Source: Trichococcus paludicola
Lineage (GTDB): Bacteria > Bacillota > Bacilli > Lactobacillales > Aerococcaceae
Reading direction: 5' to 3'
Assembly (NCBI RefSeq): GCF_003052295.1
Contig: NZ_QBLC01000001.1
Location: 434,001 to 498,000 of the forward strand
DNA length: 64,000 bases
Shown: in pieces, positions 52,036-59,304 of the stretch
How positions within the stretch are numbered: position 1 is the first letter of the stretch
Layout: each line of letters opens with the position of its first letter
Notes under the pieces: model-generated
Databases searched by the model: none
The model's input: the letters and a program-made list of their open reading frames with translations, nothing else
Told to the model about the DNA's origin: nothing
Made by a program: the position numbers and the translations under genes

Positions 52036-52872
52036 TTGAAAAAAGGGTTTATGAAAATGATTTTGGGAACGATGAGCCTCTTGGGTTTGGCAGCATGCGG
52101 AAACACGAGCGGAACTGCGAACAGCGCTGCGACGGATGGAAGCAGCGCCTTGCAGGAAATCAAAGACAGCGGCAAATTGGTCGTCGGAACTTGTGCGGAT
52201 TATCCTCCGTATGAGTGGCATCTTGTGCAGGACGGAGAAGACAAAATCATCGGTTTCGACATCGATATTGCCCAAGCCATCGCGGATGAACTGGGGGTTG
52301 AGCTGGAAGTCCTGGATATGGATTTCGACGGCCTGATTCCGGCATTGTCCACAGGCAAGGTTAATATGATCATCGCCGGCATGAACCCTACGGAAGAAAG
52401 AAAACAAAGCGTCGATTTCACGGATATCTACTATACTCAAAAGGATGCGTTGGTGATCAAGTCGGAGGATGCGAAGAATATCCAATCGGAAAACGACCTG
52501 AAGAAGTCCAGCCTGACGACGCAAAAAGCGACGATCCAAGAGGAGTACTTGCTGGAGAATTTCCCGGATGCTGAAATTCAGTCCGTCCCGAAATGGAACA
52601 CGGCCATCCTGTACTTGGTGACCGGCAAAGCGGATGCGGTATTGATGGTGGAGACTGTTGCGAGGCGATACGTGGAAGAGAACGAAGGCCTTGAAATCGC
52701 CGACTTCGACGTCGCCAGCACGCCGAACGAATCAGCCATCGCCGTCGCGAAAGACAGCGAAGATTTTCTGGATGCGGTGAACGACATTTTGGATGAGATG
52801 GAAGACAGCGGGGAAATCGAAGAGCTGATCCGCACGAACATTGAGATCATGGATGAGAACACCGGGATTTAG
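52036..52872 (+). CDS. Amino acid-binding lipoprotein 2 (tandem duplicate)
   Basis: 278 residues, closely similar to the preceding protein along its whole length (shared DYPPYEWHLV, GFDIDIAQAIADELGVELEV, DMDFDGLIPALSTGK, IIAGMNPTEERKQSVDF). Differences cluster in the linker after the lipobox Cys and in the C-terminal third. TTG start with GGAGG 8 nt upstream. Codon use is more GC-rich than copy 1, so the duplication is not very recent. It may widen ligand range using the same permease. Confidence 0.86.
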   Translation: MKKGFMKMILGTMSLLGLAACGNTSGTANSAATDGSSALQEIKDSGKLVVGTCADYPPYEWHLVQDGEDKIIGFDIDIAQAIADELGVELEVLDMDFDGLIPALSTGKVNMIIAGMNPTEERKQSVDFTDIYYTQKDALVIKSEDAKNIQSENDLKKSSLTTQKATIQEEYLLENFPDAEIQSVPKWNTAILYLVTGKADAVLMVETVARRYVEENEGLEIADFDVASTPNESAIAVAKDSEDFLDAVNDILDEMEDSGEIEELIRTNIEIMDENTGI

Positions 52873-52883
52873 CTGGATAGCAA

Positions 52884-52936
52884 AAAGAAGAGAAGGAACA
52901 GTCAGCCGCGGAGGTGAGTGTTCCTTCTCTTTTTGG
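52884..52936 (+). terminator. Terminator of the amino-acid transporter operon
   Basis: AAAGAAGAGAAGGAACA pairs with TGTTCCTTCTCTTT, then T-run. A related hairpin recurs at 53853-53906. Confidence 0.82.
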
Positions 52937-52948
52937 TTTATTTTTGGA

Positions 52949-53018
52949 GGCTTTATCCTTCGCAAACTCACCGATCGACAGCAGTTTCTCTTACGTTTCG
53001 TCCTGGGTGGCGTAGAAG
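52949..53018. pseudogene. 70-bp duplicated fragment of the 53917 gene
   Basis: This stretch aligns without gaps to 54106-54175 inside the permease-prefix gene, with four mismatches in 70 bp. It is an orphan piece, same orientation as its source, lying directly before the AT-rich uppS-like gene. Confidence 0.9.
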
Positions 53019-53068
53019 TAGGGTTAGTAATAGATATTTGAAATTATATGAATTATTCCGGTATATGA

Positions 53069-53098
53069 TTACTTATTCAGCAAGAATTCAGGTACAAT
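53069..53098 (+). promoter_or_regulatory. Promoter of the uppS-like gene
   Basis: TTACTT at 53069-53074, 18-bp spacer, TACAAT at 53093-53098, 30 nt before the start codon. Confidence 0.55.
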
Positions 53099-53129
53099 AA
53101 TAAGGAGCTAACTTAAAGGGGGGAATCAA

Positions 53130-53789
53130 ATGGCAGCATATAAACGTTTGCCTAAGCATATTGGGATTATTCCAGATGGCAATAGACGATGGGCTCAAGA
53201 ACATGGTCTTGAGAAACAAGAAGGTTACAAATTTGGTATAGAACCTGGATTGGAACTGTACCATCTTTGTTTAGAGTTAGGCATTGAGGAATTGACCTTT
53301 TATGGTTTCACAGTAGATAATACCAAACGTCCAGCGGAACAAACACAAGCATTTCAAAAAGCCTGCGTAGATGCAGTTAATAAATTGAAAGATAGAGATG
53401 CAGATTTACTTGTTATTGGAAATACTGATTCCCCGCTGTTTCCAAAAGAATTACTGCCTTACACTAAAAGAACTGCATTTGGTAAGGGTTTAATTAAGAT
53501 TAACTTCTTAGTAAATTACGGTTGGAATTGGGATTTGAACTATGGGATAAAACAAGCAGATTTTAACCCTAAAGATGACAGTACCAAAAAAATTGCTTCT
53601 TCAGATATCTCACGAATGGATTTAATTATTCGCTGGGGCGGCAGAAGAAGGTTAAGCGGCTTTTTACCGATTCAATCGATTTATTCTGATTTTTATGTAG
53701 CCGAAGAAATGTGGCCAGATTACAATATCGATCAAGTACATGCAGCATTGCAATGGTACCAAGATCAAGATATTACATTAGGTGGTTAA
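53130..53789 (+). CDS. Undecaprenyl diphosphate synthase family protein, divergent extra copy
   Basis: 219-residue cis-prenyltransferase. IGIIPDGNRRWAQEHG has the catalytic Asp and the pyrophosphate-binding GNRR; LTFYGFTVDNTKRP, and RWGGRRRLSGFLPIQSIYSDFY (cut: RLSGFLPIQSIYSDFY) are the later motifs, with Gly-Gly-Arg replacing the usual T-G-E. It is shorter than the housekeeping UppS (about 250 aa) and lies alone, with no cdsA beside it. It is strongly AT-rich against its neighbours and sits beside a duplicated fragment, indicating acquisition. It may supply a special isoprenoid. Confidence 0.8.
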   Translation: MAAYKRLPKHIGIIPDGNRRWAQEHGLEKQEGYKFGIEPGLELYHLCLELGIEELTFYGFTVDNTKRPAEQTQAFQKACVDAVNKLKDRDADLLVIGNTDSPLFPKELLPYTKRTAFGKGLIKINFLVNYGWNWDLNYGIKQADFNPKDDSTKKIASSDISRMDLIIRWGGRRRLSGFLPIQSIYSDFYVAEEMWPDYNIDQVHAALQWYQDQDITLGG

Positions 53790-53852
53790 CAGATCTAGCG
53801 TGAAACTTAATTAGAGAAAAATAAAGTAAGTCTAATCCACCATTAGCTGGAT

Positions 53853-53906
53853 AATAAAAAAAGAGAAGGGAATTGCCGGTAGGTCCGGGTTTCCTTCTCT
53901 TTTTTG
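53853..53906. terminator. Bidirectional terminator, copy of the 52884 hairpin
   Basis: AAAAAGAGAAGGGAA pairs with TTTCCTTCTCTTTTT. It is preceded by TTAGCTGGATA, the same text that surrounds the stop codon at 52869, so the flank is duplicated. Confidence 0.85.
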
Positions 53907-53916
53907 TCCCACAGAA

Positions 53917-54897
53917 TTACTTTTTCTTCTTCAAATCCGCGTAGCCGTTGTACACCGTTGCGAAGATGCCGAAGAGGATGCCCACAATCGGAAAGATGAT
54001 CCAGGCGCTCCCCCAAGCGTAATAAACGAAGCCGGCAATCAAATAGATTGCGGCTGCCAGCGGGAAGACGACACCCGCGACGATACCGACTACTTTATTT
54101 TTTTCGGCTTTATCCTTCGCAAACTCTCCGATCGACAGCAGTTTCTCGTACGTTTCGTCCTGGATGCCGTAGAAGATAAACAGGAAGACGCCGATTGCGA
54201 TGAAGCTGAGCAGGAACACAAGAGACAGACCGTTTTCCTCACCGAGCAGGACAACGGAAAGCAGCATGGAGACGGGCGCTAGGATGCAGAGGGCGACCCC
54301 AGTAGCAACTGCGACAGCCAACCGCGGCCGGAAGGCTTTGTGTTCAGCTTTCAGGCGAGAGTAGGTCGTGGAGTCGAGCTTGATCCGTTTCTCCTCCAGT
54401 TCAAATTGCTGTTCCTTCATTCCGTAAAGAATGAACAACGCAACACCGGCTGCGACAAAGATGAACAGCGGCACAAGCGTCAGTATGTCCAGCATTTCAC
54501 TCGTACGGCCTCCCTGGCCATCTCGGTATCCAGCAAGGTACTGACCAAGAAACAGGCTGGCTGGACCCATGATGCACAAGAAAACACCTGTCGCCATCGC
54601 CCAGGCGAAATGATGACGATGATCGATATATTCATCCACTTGTTCGGGAGTAAGGTAGACTTCATTTTGGAGATGTTCTGCAGGTGTAAACGGTATGTCC
54701 GGCACTGTGAAGTCATCAATATTGCCGTGAGCCGCTATGGCACCGCTGATTGCTTCGTGCTCGCTTTTGCCGTCTGACTTCAGCTGTTGGTACTTGTTTT
54801 GCATTTTTCTTAGCATGGCGTTCTTTTGTTCCAATACTTCCGGAGTCTTTAGCAGGTTAGCAAAGACGGAATCTACATAGTTTTTGAGCGTATCCAT
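53917..54897 (-). CDS. Permease prefix domain 1 membrane protein
   Basis: 326 residues. The N-terminal 80 residues (MDTLKNYVDSVFANL, KSEHEAISGAIAAHGNID) are the helical permease-prefix/DUF1700-like domain, followed by six hydrophobic helices in three pairs. Internally repetitive: AWAMATGVFLCIMGPASLFL and AVAVATGVALCILAPVSMLL are similar (each 20 residues). PadR-type regulators usually accompany this family, but none is here. Function unknown. Confidence 0.75.
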   Translation of the reverse strand: MDTLKNYVDSVFANLLKTPEVLEQKNAMLRKMQNKYQQLKSDGKSEHEAISGAIAAHGNIDDFTVPDIPFTPAEHLQNEVYLTPEQVDEYIDHRHHFAWAMATGVFLCIMGPASLFLGQYLAGYRDGQGGRTSEMLDILTLVPLFIFVAAGVALFILYGMKEQQFELEEKRIKLDSTTYSRLKAEHKAFRPRLAVAVATGVALCILAPVSMLLSVVLLGEENGLSLVFLLSFIAIGVFLFIFYGIQDETYEKLLSIGEFAKDKAEKNKVVGIVAGVVFPLAAAIYLIAGFVYYAWGSAWIIFPIVGILFGIFATVYNGYADLKKKK

Positions 54898-55091
54898 AGG
54901 TTTCTCTCCATTCCTGATGGTAAATCAAATTCGGCAGTTATTGTGAATGCCCGATGTGAAACTTACATATCTGAGATCAATAAGTGCTTTTGTATCAACT
55001 AAAGTGTAGCACTTTTGGATGAGACGGGGAAATGATATGAGTGGAGTGGTATTTCAGCCGATTTTGTATGGGAAATGTTACAGAAATCCAC

Positions 55092-55121
55092 AAAAAGGAG
55101 CAGACTATGACCTGCTCCTTA
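55092..55121 (-). terminator. Terminator of the 55139 gene
   Basis: On the minus strand AAGGAGCAG pairs with CTGCTCCTT and is followed by TTTTTG. Confidence 0.75.
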
Positions 55122-55138
55122 TGGGAAAGCTCTACTGT

Positions 55139-55579
55139 TTAGGCATGTTTGTGACGGTTTATGAAACGCATAACATAATCAGTCGGAAAGAGCCTTTCCT
55201 TATACATTAATGCCAGGGAAAGGGCGACCTGGATGCAGGCAATCACAAAGGTCACCACATGCAGCACCTCAATGGTCCGGATCATCAGGACCTGAACGAG
55301 TAGCCAAATCAGCAACACTCCGCCGGTGACAAAGCTGACATAGGCCTGATAGCGCGAGCGGAAGAGCTTAAAGGCGGCAGCAAACAATTGCCCTAGGCCA
55401 ATGACAATAAAAAGCAGCAATCCGGGGATCAAAAAAGTCTCAAAAGGGGAATTGGCTAGCATATCGGTAGATATGCCAAACGGGTCCGTAGGTCGCGAGA
55501 TGGCAGCCCAGCCGCCAAGAAAGGCGAAGATAGCCACAAACAAATGGGATATCGACAATGAAACTTTTAAAATTTTCAT
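55139..55579 (-). CDS. Four-helix membrane protein, 146 aa
   Basis: Four hydrophobic segments (about residues 5-25, 47-68, 80-100, 107-127) with short loops and a basic His-rich end (RFINRHKHA). Not assigned to a family. Start behind GGAGGGGAG. Monocistronic with its own terminator. Confidence 0.65.
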   Translation of the reverse strand: MKILKVSLSISHLFVAIFAFLGGWAAISRPTDPFGISTDMLANSPFETFLIPGLLLFIVIGLGQLFAAAFKLFRSRYQAYVSFVTGGVLLIWLLVQVLMIRTIEVLHVVTFVIACIQVALSLALMYKERLFPTDYVMRFINRHKHA

Positions 55580-55844
55580 GGTACTCCCCTCCTTCAGGGA
55601 AGCGTATTGCCAAAGTTTAGCTCTGAGATACGTTGAATATTGTCTTTTTTTTATTTGACAGGAATAACAACAAAGACAGATGGTAAAGCAGCGAGAACGG
55701 GAGACAAGTGAAAAAAGAGGGTGCTTTTAGGTGGTTTTGGTTCGCCTTCATTTTATCATAAATAGTCTTCTGTATAAATTTATCAAGAAAATCCAAAGTT
55801 CGTGGAAATTTGCATAGTTGTATATTAGATAAATTTGCAAGGAT

Positions 55845-55974
55845 GTGATTTCTCTGACTTTTTTGAATTTTGACGATAGAAATTCGAGAGAAAGTCCGGT
55901 TTCTTCGGCGATCATCACAGAGATTCTAGCGTGACGATGTTCCGTAATATAATCGATGAGCTTGTTAATTACTT
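55845..55974 (-). pseudogene. Remnant of an AraC-family regulator (HTH fragment)
   Basis: Minus-strand translation gives INKLIDYITEHRHARISV, then IAEETGLSLEFLSSKFKKV, which fits the first helix-turn-helix of AraC proteins (I-DYI--H----ISV--IA---GLS--YLS--FKK). A stop codon lies immediately before it and homology ends after it, so only about 43 residues survive. It lies just upstream of the defence operon promoter. Confidence 0.6.
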
Positions 55975-56051
55975 CTTATAAATTCCATTCGCGTCTACGA
56001 TACGGAAAAGAGGATATGCGGTATGTCCCACACTGCATAGAACAAGCGTTC

Positions 56052-56080
56052 TTGAATATGTACGCCAATAGACGTATACT
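56052..56080 (+). promoter_or_regulatory. Promoter of the Shango-type operon
   Basis: TTGAAT at 56052-56057, 17-bp spacer, TATACT at 56075-56080, 44 nt before the first start codon. Confidence 0.72.
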
Positions 56081-56123
56081 TAGGACGTATCTTTACAGTG
56101 AATGGGGAAGGGGGACCTCCAAA

Positions 56124-57983
56124 ATGTTCGAATTCATAAATAAAATATTCAAAAATAAGCGGTTGACCGAAGAAGAAAAGATATCGATCATTGAATTGGT
56201 TCATACTGAGGAATCTTTCATCAATCCACGAGAGCTCATTGCCGAACAGGAGCGTCAAAAAAGAGCTCAAAAGAAAGTCGAGAAAAAAGCTTGGATCAGC
56301 TACGTTTCTCCGCCGGTAAGGTTGAATGACAATTTTACAAGGCAAATTGAAGAAGTGGTGGGTGCATTATTTGAAAGATTATGCGCCATCGTCGATGTGG
56401 AATTGAAGAAGAAGCGTAAAAACATCAAACATATGAAATATGAGCGTTACTATTATCATGTGACCGCTTTTGACGAAATCTATCGGCTATCCAGAGAGGT
56501 GGTCTATTCGTTTTACAGACAGGATAACATGCACCCAGAAGCCTTTTTTTCCTATGACCTGCAAGCCATGTTGTCCAGGGATATCCAAAAAATCCTTACG
56601 CAAGAGGTAGATGCGTACCGGAAAAATTTACCCTTTCCGGATGAGGAGACCAGAATAAAATTTGGCTTGACGCAATTCGGTACCAAAATCGTTTGGTGGG
56701 ATCCGTCCGGAATGTTGCGCGACAAGCAAATATTTGACGGGATCGAAATGGCATATTTCGATCAACTAAGGAAAAGGGCGACGAGGTTTACTGAAGTACC
56801 GTCTGTCATGGCCCATTGTTTGGGGAAATACGCAGACCTCATGCAGATTGTGTTGCATGACCTTGAGGATGGATCCATCAAATGGAAGATCAAACCAAAT
56901 AATTATTTCAGGAAATATTTCCATTTGCCGCTGGATGATGATCGTATCTGGGCGGAAACGTTCCGTCTGCCGGCAGACCTTTATCTCCTGTCCGAAAACA
57001 TGATCCGCCGGGAGGTCGAGGGTCTCCGGGTGCTGCCTGAGGAGGAAAGCCTGCAGAATCTGCAAAAATATTTGCCGGATGAAACGTTCCTGAAGATTCA
57101 AACATATCTGAGCCAAAAAGTTGAGCTGGAGCTGGATTATCAAGCCATCTCAGCCTTGCGGAACGTGAATAAGACCGTTTGGCATGAGGCCGCCAATCTG
57201 CTCATCAGCCAACCGTTGGAGCGAATCAACGGCTTGCTTCGTGAAGTTGCAGAGGATCCGGATTTGAAAAAGATAGCCACGAAGGTGATCAAGCAAAGCG
57301 AGGATTCGGATAAGCGCATCATTTTTATTTTTTTGATGGAAAAGGCAGCTTTGCCGGTAGCAAAAGCGTTGCAAAAAGAACGGGATGGCTTCATTCATCC
57401 AACCAGACAGGCTGATTATCAGCAGTTGTTGCTTGATGAAAATCTCCTTATGGAAAGTTTGCCGGAGCTTCTAAATGACTGTACGCAACCGGTACGCAGG
57501 GAAATCAAGCTGGATACTGCCTTAATCACCGCATCACATTCTGCTCTGGATACGATTATTGATATGGTTGACACTTACCTGAGTGAGGAGAAAGCCGATG
57601 AAGGGCTGGATGCTGCTTTGAGTCTGAACTTTTTTGCCGAGATTGAGATGTCGCAGGCAGCGGAGCAAAGTGAAGCAGAAAGTGTGGTCTCCACATCGGT
57701 ATCTGCTACCGTAACTATTATAGAAGAACCGGAAAATCCGCACAGTGAGCAGGAACCTGAGCATATGCAATTCTTCAAACAGTTGGTGGCAGGCAACGGG
57801 ATATCTTTGGATGATTTTAAAGAACACGCAAAAAATAAAGGCAAACTCCATCAGGCTTACCTGACCGAATTGAACGAAGTGCTGTATGAAATATTTGACG
57901 ATCAAGTACTGGTGATCAGCCAGCAACAGGTCATCATCGAAGAGGATTTTATGGAAGAAATGAGGGGATGGATAGATGGCTGA
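56124..57983 (+). CDS. sngA: TerB-domain protein SngA-like (Shango-type defence)
   Basis: 619-residue soluble protein, first gene of a three-gene operon with an ATPase and an Lhr-like helicase. The N-terminal part (EEKISIIELVHTEESFI) and the acidic C-terminal third (FFKQLVAGNGISLDDFKEHAK, then QQQVIIEEDFMEEM; cut to short motifs) fit TerB-N/TerB-C proteins. ATG 56124 is chosen because GGAAGGGGG lies 9 nt upstream and the promoter ends at 56080; an open frame from 55956 overlaps the promoter. The trio TerB protein, P-loop ATPase, DEAD helicase is the Shango antiphage composition. Domain limits not verified. Confidence 0.72.
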   Translation: MFEFINKIFKNKRLTEEEKISIIELVHTEESFINPRELIAEQERQKRAQKKVEKKAWISYVSPPVRLNDNFTRQIEEVVGALFERLCAIVDVELKKKRKNIKHMKYERYYYHVTAFDEIYRLSREVVYSFYRQDNMHPEAFFSYDLQAMLSRDIQKILTQEVDAYRKNLPFPDEETRIKFGLTQFGTKIVWWDPSGMLRDKQIFDGIEMAYFDQLRKRATRFTEVPSVMAHCLGKYADLMQIVLHDLEDGSIKWKIKPNNYFRKYFHLPLDDDRIWAETFRLPADLYLLSENMIRREVEGLRVLPEEESLQNLQKYLPDETFLKIQTYLSQKVELELDYQAISALRNVNKTVWHEAANLLISQPLERINGLLREVAEDPDLKKIATKVIKQSEDSDKRIIFIFLMEKAALPVAKALQKERDGFIHPTRQADYQQLLLDENLLMESLPELLNDCTQPVRREIKLDTALITASHSALDTIIDMVDTYLSEEKADEGLDAALSLNFFAEIEMSQAAEQSEAESVVSTSVSATVTIIEEPENPHSEQEPEHMQFFKQLVAGNGISLDDFKEHAKNKGKLHQAYLTELNEVLYEIFDDQVLVISQQQVIIEEDFMEEMRGWIDG

Positions 57984-59304
57984 AATCAAGCTGAGAAAGA
58001 AGGATGCCCAAACGATTATTGCCTCACTTGAGGCGGGCGTTGTGCCGGTAAAAGGGGTACAGCATGTATTGGTGGGCAGGAGCAATGAAGTCAAGGAAAT
58101 CATCGACACCTTGCAAAAATTGGAGGATGGCAACAGTGATCTGCGGTTTTGGGTAGGCGATTTTGGGTCGGGCAAAAGTTTTGTTTTGCGGACGATCGAA
58201 TCGCTGGCGCTGCAAAAGAATTTCGTGGTCTCCACGATCGACTTGACTCCGACGCGCCGTTTCTATGATTCATCCGGGAAAGCGTTGGCATTGTACAATG
58301 AAGTCGTCAATAAAATCGTCATCAAAAATAACCGCGATGGGAATGCCATCGAGACGATCGTCCAGCAATGGATTCAGGTTCTGCTCGAGCAGATTTCCGT
58401 GGAAAACAGCCTCACCGTTCCCGTTTTGATGGAAAAGGCCCATTGGAAATTGGTGGAGAACGCCATCCTGAAGACCACGAATTCCTTCTATTCATCGGGG
58501 CTTTCCTATGAATTCGGGCAAGCGCTGATGAAATATTTCGAAGGGATTGCCGGCGACAATATGTCCCTTCAGATTGAAGCGATTCGTTGGATCCGCGGGG
58601 ATATCACGACAAAAACGGAAGCCTCCAAAGAATTGGGCATCAAGAACGTCATCAACGATGCAAACTATCTCATCGCATTGAAAAATCTGGCGGAATTATT
58701 CTTGAAGATCGGCTACAAGGGATTTGTCATAAACTTTGATGAGTCAGTCAATCTGTATAAATTACCGCGTTCCTTGACCCGTGAAAAAAATTATGAAATG
58801 ATCCTCAATCTGTATAACGAAACGAAAACCAATGAAGCTAAAGGCCTGTTCATCAATTTTGGCGCAACGAAGCACACGGTTTATGACGAACGAAGAGGAT
58901 TGGCCAGCTACGGCGCTTTGAAAACACGCTTCGGGAACGAATTGATGAAAAATAAAGACTATGTCAATGTGAACAGTACTGTCATCGATCTGAAGCCGCT
59001 GAGCCCGGAAGAGATTTTTATCCTTTTGACCAAGCTGTTGGAAATATACAACACGGCCTATCAAACGACGCTGATGGTGAAGGACAGCGAAATACAGCAA
59101 TACATGGAAGACCAGTTGAACCGTCCGGGAGCTGCGGCATTTTTGACGCCGCGGTCCGTCATCAAGGATTATATCGAAATACTGTCCTTACAGCGCCAGA
59201 ACCCGGATCATTCTTTCAGCCATATCCTCGCCGATCGGTTCGGCAGGAGGACTTCCGTTGTGGCGAAGGATGCAGATGACCACGATGAAATAGAGGTTTA
59301 CTGA
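57976..59304 (+). CDS. sngB: P-loop ATPase SngB-like (BREX BrxD/DUF2791-type)
   Basis: 442-residue ATPase. A family start VLVGRSNEVKEI is followed by Walker A GDFGSGKS at residues 61-68 and Walker B FVINFDES at 250-257; the late part (LKPLSPEEIFILLTKLL and PRSVIKDYIEIL) matches BrxD/DUF2791 proteins. It overlaps sngA by 8 nt and touches sngC (ATGA-type overlap), so the three proteins are made together. Presumed nucleotide-driven motor or loader for the helicase. Confidence 0.8.
   Translation: MAEIKLRKKDAQTIIASLEAGVVPVKGVQHVLVGRSNEVKEIIDTLQKLEDGNSDLRFWVGDFGSGKSFVLRTIESLALQKNFVVSTIDLTPTRRFYDSSGKALALYNEVVNKIVIKNNRDGNAIETIVQQWIQVLLEQISVENSLTVPVLMEKAHWKLVENAILKTTNSFYSSGLSYEFGQALMKYFEGIAGDNMSLQIEAIRWIRGDITTKTEASKELGIKNVINDANYLIALKNLAELFLKIGYKGFVINFDESVNLYKLPRSLTREKNYEMILNLYNETKTNEAKGLFINFGATKHTVYDERRGLASYGALKTRFGNELMKNKDYVNVNSTVIDLKPLSPEEIFILLTKLLEIYNTAYQTTLMVKDSEIQQYMEDQLNRPGAAAFLTPRSVIKDYIEILSLQRQNPDHSFSHILADRFGRRTSVVAKDADDHDEIEVY

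Noticed and set aside
55019-55210. 63-codon open frame overlapping the 55139 gene
   Set aside because: It spans the terminator of the 55139 gene and lacks a family match or ribosome site.
55956-56123. N-terminal extension of the SngA-like protein
   Set aside because: The promoter at 56052-56080 lies inside it and a good ribosome site precedes ATG 56124.
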